This document shows, piece by piece, positions 35,614 through 48,590 of a DNA stretch of 64,000 bases. The notes under the pieces are model-generated. The model searched no databases. It saw nothing but the letters and a program-made list of their open reading frames with translations, and had not been told where the DNA came from. This stretch comes from Heterocephalus glaber. Lineage: Eukaryota; Chordata; Mammalia; Rodentia; Bathyergidae. Every line of letters starts with the position of its first letter. Position 1 is the first letter of the stretch. Location of the stretch: the NCBI RefSeq assembly GCF_000247695.1, contig NW_004624800.1:8513855-8577854 (forward strand). Reading direction: 5' to 3'. Position numbers and translations under genes: made by a program.

Positions 35614-37871
35614 GTCAACTAATGATGTAAGAACTGGAAAACCATTACATTCCCACTATAGCACAACAGGTAAGCATGAATGTTTCTTAATTACCGTTTC
35701 CTAGTTGTAGACACAAAATTATGAGACTGTGATGAATTTCCATTCTGAAGCCAATTGAAATACACCAAGCCTGGGTAATTGGTTTCATTTAATATAGGCA
35801 TGGTAAGATGGTAACTTTTGACTGGAGGGTGATTATAGATCACAATAGCAAACCTCTCATTCCAAGAGCAAATGTCTACATTTTAAGTAAAAGAATATGA
35901 AAAGTAAAAAGAAAAGAAAACTTTCAGAATCTCTGTGAAGTTTAAATTTAATTTCAGTCTACAATTTGACCAGCAAGGAAATATGAAAATGGCTACCTTT
36001 CATTGCATGTGTAATACTGTACTACATCCACACACATAGTTTATTAAGAACTCCCACTGTTTTAAATTTTAAACGAGGGCATCAAAATATGATATATATG
36101 TTTGTCATTATTTTAATGGAATATTCAATTATTTAAAATATTGAGAGTAAAGGGATAAAATTCTAACTCTACAGCAATGGTGAGTTCTGTTAGTCTTTTC
36201 CAAATTTATAAATTTGCAATTGTATGGAAATACTTCTCTTGTATTATAAACAACATCTCAGGCCTAGTTTGGCAACACTTCAAAGCCTACTGCAAAAGCA
36301 TTAATCCTGTGAGACGTTGGTAAGCCTACAATATTCAAAGCAGCTGAAAAGAAAATGTCAAAAGCTAAGAAAAAAAATTTAATTTATGGTAAGTTAAGGA
36401 AAATTTAAAGTATTGAAAAATAGCATCTTCAATGCATTTCAGTTCTCTCATTGGTTTTCCAATTTTTTGAATTGCTTTAGTTTTTCTGCTAGGTCGGAAA
36501 CTACAGATCCTTACTTAAAAAGAAACACTTACCTAGTAAGTCTGTGTTTTATAATTGTTGAATTGGTAGGTTCCTGAGAAATTTAGCTCCTTTCTTTATA
36601 GGCACATTTAAAAACTGAGTGGTTAGGAATCATGTATCTCAAAGAAAAGTATCAAGAAAGCCAAAAAAAAAAAAAATCTATTTCTCATGGCGATATTGAA
36701 ATCCTGGGAAGTAAATGACAATCATTTCAAACCACTTCTTAACAGTGGAAAAGATATTTCAGAGAAAGTAGTAAAAAAGATTGGACTTTTAAGTGCCTCC
36801 TATGTATTTATGCGTTGCTTGCAAATGGATGAGAGACAATTTTGAATTTGCTGTAGACAGATTTGTGATATTGAATTCTATATCTCCTAGTTAGAGCTGT
36901 AGACAAATGGACGAGAAATGGATTCCCCAAGCAGAAAATGAACCACACAGACAAATTCACATTGAACTCCTATTATGAATTTCTGTACTATCCTGTAAAG
37001 CAAGGAGCAAATTTGTAGACTACAGTTTGCTTAGGCCTTCCTATATTCTTCTATGTAGAATAAAAATGGGTACAGGTTTATAGCTGAAAATGTGCTTCTT
37101 CTTTGGTCAATATTTAGCATTTGTTAAGTTTCCTATTTTTCTCTGTGTTATTTACGCTAAACATTTGATGACCTAGGTACACTTCTAAATTATATTTTCT
37201 TGTCAATATCAAGTTTGTAGAAAAGGCTGTTCTCCTTTGGCAGTTTTCTGCATTCAACCTTATACCGGACAGTGGTTAATTTGTAAATTCATGTTCAGTG
37301 ATCATTTAATTCATCAGAATTGTCAGGTTTCTGACACTACCCTTGGTAAACATATGGGTTGATATACAGTAAGCTCAATAATTATCTGTTGAATGGGGAA
37401 TGAAATGACAGATTGGGAATAGAGAATAAAGAAATAATCACATAAATTTCTGGTCCTCAAGAAGCTGGTGAACTATTGGAGGATTTACTAACTAATACAA
37501 CTAGCATGACAAGTTTGAAAAATCCTTTAGAAGATTAACATGTAAAATAATTTTACATGGAAAGTAGAACAAAAACAAAACATTATACTGTGAAGTAAAT
37601 ATAATCTAAATTTTTAATTAATAAATATGCCAGCATAAATGGAAAAAGACTTAAGATAATGGGGGTGGAGTGGAGGAAGGATTTTTCTTTTTTCTTTTGA
37701 AGCAATGAGGCTATTGTTTGGAAGAAAATGCAGCATACTAAAAGAAGAACTTTATGTATATAACAGTGCAACATTTGATAAATTAAAGTGTTGTAACTAT
37801 AGATATGTAGGTATCACAATCTCTTCACCATCACGTTTTCCATGTTTGTTTACCTTCCTTTTCCTACCCTA
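35614..37871. other. Non-coding, nothing recognised
   Basis: 2.2 kb of AT-rich sequence without coding potential beyond a 63-codon frame. Confidence 0.5.
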
Positions 37872-37965
37872 GTCACTTTTTTTTTTTTTTTGGTACCAGG
37901 GATCAAACTGGGGACCTTGCGCTTGCGAGGCAGGCACCACAACCACTGAGCTAAATCCCTGGCCC
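37872..37965 (-). mobile_element. ID SINE, CTCGCAAG loop variant
   Basis: On the plus strand T15 is followed by GGTACCAGGGATCAAACTGG, GACCTTGCGCTTGCGAGGCA and CCACTGAGCTAAATCCCTGG, a full antisense ID. The flanks share only CCTAG with mismatches, so the target-site duplication is unclear. Confidence 0.9.
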
Positions 37966-39244
37966 TCCTAGACCCTTCTTTAACTAACATAAACCACATA
38001 AATTCAGGCAAGGGCACCTCAGAGGAAAGCTTGGTACATTGCTCCACCTGGAAACCAGTCGTCTATCCTGAACAGAAATACACTATGGAGCCATCTCTGT
38101 GAGAATAACTTAAACCTTACTATAGTCTCATTGTAATAGTGTACAAAGTTTTACAGCTGACCTTCACATTTTCAGTCAGGTAGCTATTTGCGATGTTATA
38201 AAACTGCCATAAACAACCCACCATCCATTTTTCATGAACATCTTATGCATCAAAGGTTTTTTTTTTTAAGTCTTTCATCATCAATGCTATAACAGCAATT
38301 GATGACCGTGAAAGTTCATGGTGATTGTCTAGGTGGCATTTTTTTTACAGTCAAAAGCTCTGTCAACCCTAATGTCATGGTCTCTCTGTATCTAATAATG
38401 AACAGCACCTGCAGTTTAATGTTTAGTCCCCATTATGTAGCACTGAAATTGAATTTATGCACCATCAGTGAGAATAATATTTGCCTCTTGGGACATCAAT
38501 TTAGTCTAAGGTTAGCATTGTTCATTTTATTCTCTTAAAATTATAACTGTAAATATATATCTACTGTTGAAAATTTGGAAAGTTTAGAATAGTTAAGTGA
38601 TGAAATAAAAGAACTTATGAACTCATCACTTAGAACTGTCGCTGTTAAAATTTGCTATATAACTATACCCATATCAACAGTACTTAGAAAATAATGCAAT
38701 TAATTTTTTTCTAGGCTGTTAAGCCAAGTATTATTGTTGAACAGAGCTACTTAAATGCTAACAATAAGAGTGTACCACAAAAATTATGACATAGCAATAC
38801 AAGGGGTATTATTCATGCAAGTGTAGAACATATAGAACTTCTGTAAGGTAGTATCATGTGACTTTAAAGTGACTATAGAAGGCAAAACCCAAGCCTATGG
38901 ATTCTTAAGAAATTCTGCTAAGATGATGAGGCTTTTTTTAACGCAAAAATGCATATGTATTAAAAGTGTGAAGAGACAGCAGGAAGAAAGAACAAAGTCA
39001 ACAAAATAGATCCTGGAAAACAGATTGAGTGCTAATTGGTTTAGTAGAGCAGAAAAAACATAACTCTGAAGATCTGCTTTGAGACAGAAGAGTGGGTCAG
39101 AAAGGGCAAAAAGCAGAACCTACTTGTATGCAAACCTCTACAATATCTGAAAATCTCAAGAAATCAAGCAACAGGAACCTTTGAGAGTCAAGATATAGGT
39201 GGGATTGGGAAAAAGTAACAATAAAAAAGACATGAAATTCTGAT
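37966..39244. other. Non-coding, nothing recognised
   Basis: The 79-codon frame at 38299-38538 shows no family. No repeat is evident. Confidence 0.5.
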
Positions 39245-39650
39245 TAAAAAGTGTAGCTCTGCCATAAAGAAAGACAAACTTGAGTTATTTGTAGGAAATG
39301 GATGCAACTTGAGACTATAATGTTAAGTGAAATAAATCAGACATTCCAGCTTAAATATCACATGGTTTCTCTTATATGAGAAATTCAAATTGTAAATAAA
39401 GAGCAAATACAAGATACGGCATAGGAAGTAGGGAGAGAGATCTTTCCCAAATGGGAAGGGGATCAAGAGGCGGAGGAGAGTGGAAGGAAAAGGGGATGAA
39501 AAAGGAATGAAGATGTGTTATGCACATTCACCAACTCCACACAAGGCATCTGAACATCATGTACTGAAAGCATGTACTTCAAAAAAAGAAGTGTTGGATG
39601 CCAAGTTCCTGCCAAACATGTACATAATCATTCAACAACACCTCTCTCCC
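39245..39650 (+). mobile_element. L1 3'-end fragment, sense
   Basis: CTGCCATAAAGAAAGACAAA, AATGGATGCAACTTGAGACT, TTAAGTGAAATAAATCAGAC and TGGTTTCTCTTATATGAGAA mark the end of ORF2. A purine-rich 3' UTR follows (GGAAGGGGATCAAGAGGCGG). The 75-codon frame at 39480-39707 is in the UTR and not a gene. Confidence 0.8.
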
Positions 39651-41297
39651 ATGCGGGGAGGCTGGAGGCTTAGTTTCTGGAGAGACTGGAAAAAACTCTG
39701 TGCCTAGGACAGCAGGGTCACAGGTTGGGGGCCATTTCTCCTCTCAGTGCCACCCAACTCATGGACTGCTGTAAGTGAAAGCTTGGAGCAAAAGACTGAG
39801 ATCTTTCAACACAAAAGCTTAAAATGTTTAACTTTTAGATACTTAAACTACTGAGAATGTATGACTAAAAGAAATATAAGTCAATGAAATAAAAGTATAA
39901 GGTAAAATTTGACAACTATGGGGTTGAGAATGGTTCAGAGAATTTCATAGATATGAAGGGAATATTCAGGACAATGACAAAGAGAAATCTTTAATCTGGC
40001 CAGGGCCAAAATGAAAAGTCCAGGGAGAATCAAGGGCATGGAAGGCTTCAGAAAGGATAGTTCAGAAAAATTAATTAACTAACTAACTGAGGGAATTGAC
40101 CACTTCAAATATGATTATACCGAGAAGATATTTAAATCTTTGTTGGTAGGTGTGGAAATTAATTAAAATAGCTATTAACAGAAAATTAAACAAATATAAG
40201 ATAAATATTAAATTCCAGAAGAAGAAAATTTTCATAAATGCACTTATTTTATATACTGTGCAGTTCAGATGGAAAAATTTATCAGATTCTCATATCATGG
40301 AAGTTTGATGTATTTAGTTATTTTCTGGAGAGGTAGTACAAATGGAAGCCAGTGAAAAAATATATTAATGTGAAAAATCAGGGAAACACAAATAGCAGTC
40401 AATTTTGTACTGGGCACACACCTTAAAAGCAACAAACAAACAACAACCAGCATAATTATAAGAGACTGCATCCAGAGAGTAGGAATTAGGGGCTGAGACT
40501 GAGTGAGGAAATAGTGTTTTCAGTTATAAATCATTCAAAACAATTTGTTTTTAAAAATCATAATATATGTTACCTTGTACAAAAATGATAGTTCATTCAT
40601 TATATTTTATTCCATGAGTAGTATTATATATTTTTATATGAATAAGATTTACGCTGTTTTAAAATTGATCTATTTGATTCATATTTTATTTGCAACTGCT
40701 TTGCAAGTGCAATACCTTTATACATGTTCTTTATTCTAGAGAGACTGCAGAATCTTTTAATTGGATTTACCCAATCATAGCTAGATCACTGGGTTATGAT
40801 CAGTGATTAATTGTGACACCACAGTTGGCAAAATCAGTCTCTTTGGGCATATTCAGTTTTCAACATTGAGAGAATAAAAACGTTTCCTATAATCCATTTT
40901 AACAAGTGAAACCTTTCTTGCCTCAAGGTTATAAGCCATCTCTGATTGGAACTGTTGAAATGCATGTTTCAGTCATACAAGATAATTCTGGGCTCTTCTC
41001 AATAATCAGATTTAAAACATTAATGTTTTGATGACATAGTCTCTATTAAAATTATACAGTAAATCCTCTGTCAGTTTCTTTGTCTCATTATGGACAAAAC
41101 CAGAGCTGTTATGTTGAGTTTCTTTGTGTCAAAAGTTTCAAGGATTTCTTCTTGGTGGTTGGAATAGAAAATGAAGATAGTTACCCTTGTTAAGGGCAGC
41201 GAAGGAAGCAGAGAGATACAAATTAAATTTTAAATTCACTTCTCTTTACCTGGTGTGCATAAATTGGCTGAAATACAAAAGAATCAGCAAAACAACT
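39651..41297. other. Non-coding, nothing recognised
   Basis: AT-rich. A small inverted repeat, ATCACTG ... CAGTGAT, near 40785-40808 is the only structure noticed. No gene. Confidence 0.5.
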
Positions 41298-41309
41298 ATT
41301 TTATTATTA

Positions 41310-41398
41310 TTTTTTTTTGGTACCGGGATTCGAACTCGGGTCCTCGCGCTTGCGCAGCAGGGGGCAAAAACACTGAGCTAAATCCCTGGCCCATAATT
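41310..41398 (-). mobile_element. ID SINE, TGCGCAGCA loop variant
   Basis: GGTACCGGGATTCGAACTCG, GTCCTCGCGCTTGCGCAGCA and CACTGAGCTAAATCCCTGGC on the plus strand give an antisense ID that still has many CpGs. The 12-bp duplication ATTTTATTATTA lies at 41298-41309 and 41399-41410. Confidence 0.92.
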
Positions 41399-41410
41399 AT
41401 TTTATTATTA

Positions 41411-44291
41411 ATGTCTTTAAAATTGGTTTGACTAACACCTTTTTATATTCACATAGAAGAGAGATTGTCTAAATAATTAATAAAATTTGTCTTCTTAAAC
41501 TACTTAAATTATTAATATGTTAAATGTAATCTGGGTCTCTTAGGAGCCGATTAAATTTACTTTTTAAGTTTCTATTTATTACAGGGTAATTTTAAGATTT
41601 CAAAATATAACTACTATTTTTGTAAATTATAATGGAGGTAAGAAAATGAAACTTATTTTGGGCTTATAGTTTTAATAATTTTCTAACATTTTAGGCTTAA
41701 ATATGATTGCGAATTTCTGATGACGTTCAAATGGATATAAATTAATGCTAGGGATCAGAATTACTATAATTCCTCTGGAGAACTTATTTTTATTATGAAA
41801 ACTAACTATATTTTCAGAGACTTGTATCTTATAATATGGAGCTTTATTCACTATAGGCTAATTTGGGCAGCTTCCTTATCTAAGTAGTTCATAAGTATTA
41901 ATGTGCCTTAGTCATAGAAATTGATTTTTGTTGTTATTTTATGCAAGAAATCTGACAGTCAGAAACCTGTTTGAAATCAGCACACTGAAATTGAACTAGC
42001 AGAGAAGAGTTTAAGAAAAGGACAATTCATACAGACACCAGCAGGGTTTAAGAAGATCATATGGGCAATGGAAAGCCCAGGATTTCTGTTATTTTACCCA
42101 GTAGCCTGGAGAGAAGATAGGGCTTTATAAAGGGTCCATGCAACCGAGGTGACCGAAGATCATCTGTATTTAAGAGGCTTTGAGGAGGACAATATAAATA
42201 CCCTGAGTCCACTTGCTCCTTCTGCCAATGTCCTGCTATTGTTTCCTTGGGTAGAAGCCAACTAAAAGGTTAAGGTCCAAGGAACCTGCTAATATAGAGT
42301 AGTAGAAAGTTGATGTGGAGGGGAAAATGAAAAAATGTCCAGACAGAAAACTAAACACTAATATTATTTTTGAGTGATAAGAAATTTTTATTTTTTTTTT
42401 TGGTTTCTGTAGAGAGCACCTCACATGTGGCAGATATGAGATTATTTAGTGGGTCACTTAGTCATCTCATCTCACTCTTGTCTGAAAGAATCTTCCTGAA
42501 AGCAGAGTTTAAAAAGAATGTAAAACATAGTTTCCTAGATGTCTTTACAGATTTGGTTTACAGTATGCCAATGGGATGAACACACCTAAATCACTGATCT
42601 GCGGCTCAGATAAGAGAGGTATGACATCCATACTGCTGTCATAAGTTGAGGCAGGCATAGTTCCAGTTTGGTTTTGTAACAATGGTGACAGCTTACTGGA
42701 CACTGCAGAAGTGGCAGCTCCTTCCGTGATCCACATCTACTGTGTAGTTTGGGGAGACAAAACTGAAAGGTCAGCTCAAAGACTTCCTGTAGTCCTGTCT
42801 GCTGGATAGCAACAAATCTTGATGAACTGCTTTTTCCCTACATAACCTAAAATCTTTTCTGTTGTCTGCAACTGAGAAGCTCAGGCAGTGCAGCACATTT
42901 AACCACAGAAGAGGAAGGTTTTTCATTCTTACAGAGGGTTTGACAGGGCATTCTCGCCACTTTCCACCTCTGTACAGAACTCATTTTGACACTTACCCTC
43001 TCTGAAAGCAGACAATAAAAGTTCTATTTATATATGTGAAGGGAAAATTGTAAGTGATTAATCTTTTCATTTCTTTCAAGAGTAGATATACTCATTATTT
43101 AAAAAAAAGATCTAAGCTAATGCCATAAGTTCTTATATTATTGCACTCTTTGTGTAAAACAAATCTCAAAATAGGTAAGCAATATGTTCTTATCCTATAA
43201 TTTACAAATATCCACAGAACAGTGTGTGAGATTTAGCCATCACAATTGTTAAGCAATTTGAAGATTGAAGGAAATAAGAAAAATATGGCATATTAACTAG
43301 AAAATATACACATTAAAGCTATTCTTTTTGAATGACATTGTACTCTTTCATCCAATCAGAATCACCAACATGTCAATATTTAACTTTAGTATTCTGGGTG
43401 AGCTTTCTAAAGCAATTCACAATGATGATGTCTACCTAGCTTAAACACAATCACAGAACAACAACAAATGAAGAAAGAAAAAAGTCTCTCCACATCTTTA
43501 AATGAAAGTTAAGAGTTAAAATTGGTAAAGTTTGCTTTTAAATAATTGTGACAGGTCAAATATACATGCAGGAAAATCTAACTTCTTCCTCTCAATAGAA
43601 GAAAGTGACATATTTATTTCACAATTCTTTTGTTTGTTACCTTTTATTTCCATCTTCAATAGCAACTGTTGGTTTGCAAAGCTCTTTAAGTAAAAGTGTG
43701 AATGAATATCCAAGAAGCTTCCTTGAAGGTTCTTAGATACATGTAAACTCTGTCCCCTGAATGCCTTGCATTGACTGATTATCATAAACACTACACATCT
43801 GTATCAGTCACTTACTACTATAAGTTGTGTGTCCTGTGAATAGAGAGAGGGAAGGCTGTGAGCACTCCAGAGAGTGGGATAGCAGAATGAGCCCAGTCAC
43901 ATTAGGACGCTCTACATCTTCAGGCAGAAATGACAAAGCTATTTTGTGGTGCAGAATTAAGCCTCCAGATATCTGGTTTACTTCTCTTATAGGAACTGAG
44001 AATTTCAAAAAAACCTACAGTTTTGGAGATGACGAATTGAAAGCATGAATACTGTGTCTAGAAAAAAAGTGAACAAGGCGCAGGCTTCCACTTTCCACCT
44101 TTGTGGGTCCCATTATGAAAAGAACACCACAGGGTGGTCATTATCCAGTTGCAAGAATTCATCCAGCTCAAGTCCTCTAATTAAACCATTCCAAGAATCT
44201 TAGTAGAAGGAAAAATAAGATGTAAGACAGACAGCAGCTGGGGGAAGCTACAAAGGTGGAAGTTCTCAGTGATGTTTGTGCACTTTTAGGA
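41411..44291. other. Non-coding, nothing recognised
   Basis: 2.9 kb with frames of at most 91 codons and no domain. No confident repeats. Confidence 0.5.
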
Positions 44292-44442
44292 GTTGTTGCA
44301 ATCACCAAGAAGGCTTGTCAAAACAGACTGTGTCCCACTCCCAAATTTCCAATACAGTAGTTCTGGGGTGGAGCCCAGAATGCTCATTTCTGACAGGTGA
44401 TGCTATGCTCCTGGTCTGGGTACCACACTTTGAAAACCAGAA
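44292..44442 (-). mobile_element. MER5A-like DNA transposon fragment
   Basis: The order ATCACCAAGAAGGCTTGTCA, AAACAGACTGTGTCCCACTC, GTAGTTCTGGGGTGGAGCCC, TCATTTCTGACAGGTGATGC and GTACCACACTTTGAAAACCA reproduces the MER5A consensus almost end to end. MER5A is an old eutherian hAT derivative. The two halves of the family are near-palindromic, so strand is uncertain. Confidence 0.8.
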
Positions 44443-44894
44443 TACTAAATGAGTGGCATGGCACTTAAAGATAGAGAGACATATTCATCAAACTCGAGGA
44501 CCTAAACTTGGGTATTGGGTAGGAATTAATGATAATGATCAATATAATATTAACAAGAAGAATTTCTTCCAGTAGCAGTGGACAATTATTAAAGTCAGCC
44601 CAAACAATTCTACTGAAAGCAGGGAAAAGTAGCCACCGAAGAACACATTATTTTCCTCTCTTGAAGTGCCACTGCTACATTTGTGTTTCCATAAACTAGT
44701 TTTTGCACTAGAAAGGAGGTACAGTATATGAACATATCACTATGGCTGCTTATTAAAGTGTTTTTGATATATATGTTCTAGTTCTAGTTACTATGCTGGG
44801 CAATGAGAACTGCTGAGAATAAAATCCTATCTCTTTCCCTATGGAAATCAGTCAATTATTAAAGTAGTAAATTCTGCCATGGCAGAATCAATGC

Positions 44895-44985
44895 CTTGTG
44901 CATTTTAGTATTCCTTAGTATTCACCACAGTGCCCTGGACATAGTAAGCATTCAATACATACATGTTGGGTAAAAGTTACATTTA
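44895..44985 (+). mobile_element. L2 3'-end relic
   Basis: TTCACCACAGTGCCCTGGAC, ATAGTAAGCATTCAATACAT follow the L2 3' end (consensus like CAGTGCCTGGCACATAGTAG, GTGCTCAATAAATA). Short and old. Confidence 0.55.
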
Positions 44986-45089
44986 GTAAATATAGGATTC
45001 AGCAAGATGTGATACTCAGCAGTACAATCTGCTGATCCCTATATTCACTGAGTCCTGATAACGCACCCAAACCTCAGCTCACCATCCTC

Positions 45090-45215
45090 TCCTATAAGTC
45101 TCACTACCAATTTTATTCAATTACACAGAGGAGAAACTGAACTGTACGAGATTAAGCAACTTGCCCTAGATCACAGAGCTGCAAGTCTCAAAGCTGGAAT
45201 TCGAGCCCTGATCTG
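45090..45215 (+). mobile_element. MIR SINE
   Basis: TTACACAGAGGAGAAACTGA, GAGATTAAGCAACTTGCCCT, AGATCACAGAGCTGCAAGTC and GGAATTCGAGCCCTGATCTG match the MIR core and 3' half in sense orientation. Confidence 0.85.
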
Positions 45216-45411
45216 TATTACATCAAAGTTGTTTTTTGTTTTTTTTTTACATCAGCGATGCTGTCTCAAAAATGAAAACATTTTTTCCCTTCGGTTGTCA
45301 GGCATGGGTTCCTGTGATCTTCACTCTAGTAATGCAGTTAAGAAATAAACATTTCTATATTGCTCATTTAGTTTTTTCAGCCACTTGCCACAGAGGACAA
45401 AGATCATGGAT

Positions 45412-45512
45412 TTTTTTTTTTTTTTTAGGTACCGGGGATCGAACTCGGGTCATTACGCTTGCGCAGCAGGCCGCGAAACCACTGAGCTAAATCCCCGGGT
45501 CCCCCTCCCCCC
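45412..45512 (-). mobile_element. ID SINE, CpG-rich and probably young
   Basis: The plus strand shows T16, then GGTACCGGGGATCGAACTCG, CATTACGCTTGCGCAGCAGG, CCGCGAAACCACTGAGCTAA and ATCCCCGGG. About eight CpGs survive, unusual for an old SINE. The target-site duplication GATCATGGAT is at 45402-45411 and 45513-45522. It lies between two MIR relics. Confidence 0.93.
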
Positions 45513-45574
45513 GATCATGGATATTTTAATGAGTACTCTCAATGTGCCCCTCCAAGTGTTACTATGATATCACG

Positions 45575-45760
45575 ATCGCGTAGTTATTGTGTTCCAGGCA
45601 ATGTGCTAAATGCTGCATCTCATTTTATTTTCCAAAAGAAATCTTACAAGTATTATTTTTTCTCTAACTTTATAAATATGGAATTAGAATCATAGAAATT
45701 AGGCCACATTTTTTACAGTCACAGTGATATAGGGGGAAGAGATGTAACTCTGAACCTACT
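45575..45760 (+). mobile_element. MIR SINE, diverged
   Basis: GTTCCAGGCAATGTGCTAAA, TGCTGCATCTCATTTTATTT and later TAGAATCATAGAAATTAGGC and TTTACAGTCACAGTGATATA follow the MIR order (GCCAGGCACTGTGCTAAG onward) with decay. Confidence 0.55.
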
Positions 45761-47284
45761 AGATAGCCAAAATGCGGGTTTGTGTTCTCTAAAATCTAAG
45801 AATGAATTCTAGGAACAACATAGGTTAAAAATAGGAAAAATGTATTGGGAGAAAGAAAGCTTCTGCCTAAGAGAGACAGAAGGGGGAATGGACAGTGAGT
45901 TGCCTGCCCACCCCACTTTTTAAAGATGTTTTATACACAAAGCCATGTGGTGAGGTGGGTATAAAGTGGGACAAAACTATAAGACCCAATGGAATTTTAC
46001 AAGGTGGGCATGAGGTGGGACAAAACCATGACCAACCAATAAGATTGCAAGTACAATCACCCAGGTAATATTGATTAAATGGGGGTCAAATGGGAAGACA
46101 AGTCACATTCAAGGAATTTCCCATTTAGAATATCAATCACTGCTATCTATCTCTAGGGGAAGTAGTACTTCTTTTCCTTTTTATAATGCTAACTCGTGAA
46201 TGTGCCTTAATTGTTCTCCATGTTGGTTCCTTGCTGTGTTGGCTCCTGGAGAGCTGGCGCCTTAAGGGAGGCCCTGTCTACCTGCTAACAAGATATCTAA
46301 TTAACTTACCTATCTATAATAACAGGGATATAAAAAATAACACATTTGGAATTTATGCCCTATTTTTTCTAACTATTTGGTAATTTCCACAAAACATTAG
46401 CATTTGATACCACCACTTTTCACATCTCACTTCTCTACAGTTTATAATAATCGCCAGTAGGCTTTCTTCTTTACATTTCTGTCTAAGGAAAGATGATTTA
46501 TTAGCCCCACAATGAAACATATACAAAGATCCAGGTGTATAGATAGCCATGTCACTGAAATGACATACTGGAATTTGTCTTGCCACCATGTTCAGGACAT
46601 GGAGGACTTCTGTGCATTTTATGCAAAGGCTTATCAATGGGAAACACCTACAGTTAGTATATGAACCTGCCAAAATTGGTATTGGGTCAATTAAATAAAT
46701 CAACATGGTTCCAAAAGGAAAACTGAAAGTGCTGGAAGTGGAAAGAATTTACTTTTAATTGAGTATTTTACTTAAGTATTTTCTCAGAACATAGCATGTA
46801 GAATATAAAGGAATTATGGGATGACATATATTTAATACATATCAATTACATCAAGATACTTAGATAAATATGTCAATGGTGTTAAAGAAATCTTTGCTTA
46901 TAAACTTAGAATGATTGAACTTATGTAAGCAGACAGTATGCCTGTGATTACTGGATGGGTGAGATATGATGTCTAGCAATCTGAATGTGTACAACAAAAT
47001 GAAATTTTCTCTTATGGATGGGAGGGGCACTGAGGGAAGACATATCTTCAAGTGATATTTCTCTTTATTTTTCTGGTTTTTGCCACCTGTTTCTTCCTCT
47101 AGATTCCAGACCAAAACCTGGAATAATCTTTCCCATTAGAGCAGAAACTACACAGAAGCATGGTCCAGGGCTGGAAGCTGTCTTCATGTGAAGTTCCTGT
47201 TTATTACTTGGTCATATTGTCCCACTCATGCCTCCTCGGGAGACTCAAACCAAAGCCACGGATGCTCCTGCCTCGGGTCCTTTT
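45761..47284. other. Non-coding, possible old LTR around 45780-46290
   Basis: The region 45830-46290 is richer in G and has an internal tandem duplication (45953 and 46002, period 49), which is seen in retroviral U3 regions. I could not identify LTR ends or a family. The rest, including the 117-codon frame at 46353-46706, shows nothing recognisable. Confidence 0.35.
45953..46041 (+). repeat. Imperfect 49-bp tandem duplication
   Basis: AGGTGGGTATAAAGTGGGAC (from 45953) is repeated as AGGTGGGCATGAGGTGGGAC (from 46002), and similarity continues about 20 bases further in both. There are two units. Confidence 0.75.
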
Positions 47285-47645
47285 TTTGTGTGTGATTAGC
47301 TTACCTAAATTTTTATAAGTATATATTTATGCTACCCAATAATTATATTTGTTTGATGGAATTGGTACATTTATATACTGTATCTTGGTGATTTTCAATC
47401 TCCTTTCTTTTCATCTTCCCCTCTACAACCTTCATCATCTCCAAAAATCTACCTTCCTGTTTCCTGTTATCTCCCTCCTAGTTTTCTCTTCTTATTATCT
47501 ACATCTTGGGCTTCTCATATAAGAGAACCCATTCCATATTCAGACTTCTGTGTCTTATTTTACTTAACATTATAGTCTCAAGTTCCATCCATTTTCCTAC
47601 AGATGATTCAAATTACCATTTTTATGGCTATGTAATACTCCATCC
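47285..47645 (-). mobile_element. L1 3'-end fragment, antisense
   Basis: TCCTGTTTCCTGTTATCTCC, TTCTCATATAAGAGAACCCA, TTCCATCCATTTTCCTACAG and TTTATGGCTATGTAATACTC are antisense L1 3' UTR and end of ORF2. It is parallel to the copy at 23165. Confidence 0.75.
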
Positions 47646-47659
47646 TGTAAAGATCCTTT

Positions 47660-47734
47660 ATTCTGGGACTCATCATTTAGATCTCACCTCCTATGTCTTG
47701 TTCTCAGAGAAACATTTTTATCTTTCCATTTTAT
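47660..47734 (+). mobile_element. L2 fragment, left part
   Basis: ACTCATCATTTAGATCTCAC, CTCCTATGTCTTGTTCTCAG resemble L2 (CATTCAGGTCTCAGCTCAAA ... CCTCAGAGAGGCC). It appears to continue at 48025 after an L1 insertion. Confidence 0.4.
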
Positions 47735-48005
47735 TTAGTTACAATTTATGTAGAGTAGAAATGCACCATTTTCAATGTGTAGTTCTGCAAGTTTTGACAA
47801 ATGCAAAAGTCATGTAAGCTCTATCACAGGAGCATGCAACACAGTTCCCCAGAAGTTTTTCATGCCTCTTTGTAGTCCTTTACCCAGGAAGCCAATAATT
47901 TCTTTCTTGTCCTTATAACTTTTCCTATTCTGGAATATGAAAGCATAAAATCTTACCTATGCCACTTGATTATTCATTTTCTACAGCTTACATAGTATAA
48001 AGTTG
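47735..48005 (-). mobile_element. Old L1M-like fragment, antisense, inside L2
   Basis: GCAAGTTTTGACAAATGCAA, CAACACAGTTCCCCAGAAGT, TTTTCATGCCTCTTTGTAGT and TTTCCTATTCTGGAATATGA match the antisense 3' UTR region of old L1M-type elements. Confidence 0.5.
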
Positions 48006-48024
48006 TCTTTCAGTTTGCTCTCCA

Positions 48025-48080
48025 CCATTTAGTACTTGATTTTATTTTCTTTGTAGCACTTACTAGTCCCCTAAAGTGTC
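48025..48080 (+). mobile_element. L2 fragment, right part
   Basis: TTGATTTTATTTTCTTTGTA GCACTTACTAG parallels the L2 consensus TTTTATTTTCTTCATAGCAC followed by TTATCAC. It fits as the continuation of the piece at 47660. Confidence 0.4.
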
Positions 48081-48577
48081 CTTTTAGGCTTATGTGTTGA
48101 TTATCTGTTTTCCTACTCCAAGCTACAGCAAAGAGTACATGTGATGTTTTTGTGCAAATTAAAAAACACTTTTTCCAGATTTACCACAAAATCATGTACT
48201 TAGACAAAATTTAGTCATGTAAGTGTTACAAAGATAATGTCATCATGATTGTCATGCTAAAATACTATGTGTGCCTCTTGATCTTAAGTTTCTCTATATA
48301 TTGTATAACTGTTTGTTAACTTTCTGCAGGGATTCAACTACTAAAACAACCATGAATGGTATGAAATAATAGCCCTCTCACTGTTTTTCATACTTCAAAA
48401 ATGCTTAATGTCTAGACAAAATTATAATAGTTAAACTCACTGCTCTTATCACATTATTCATGTCACTGATCTTCTCTTCTGGGTGTTCAACAACTAAAGT
48501 TTGGAGACCAAAACTAGAAAGGTAGCTAGGCTAAGAGTTCAGCTAATATTTTGGCCCTAGCCCTTCAAGGTCAACAA
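48081..48577. other. Non-coding, nothing recognised
   Basis: AT-rich sequence. Confidence 0.5.
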
Positions 48578-48590
48578 AGAATCCAGGACA

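Noticed and set aside
46250..46280. TGGCGCC followed by a G-rich stretch, resembling a lysine-tRNA primer-binding site
   Set aside because: Only the first seven bases fit. The rest diverges and no LTR end lies immediately upstream.
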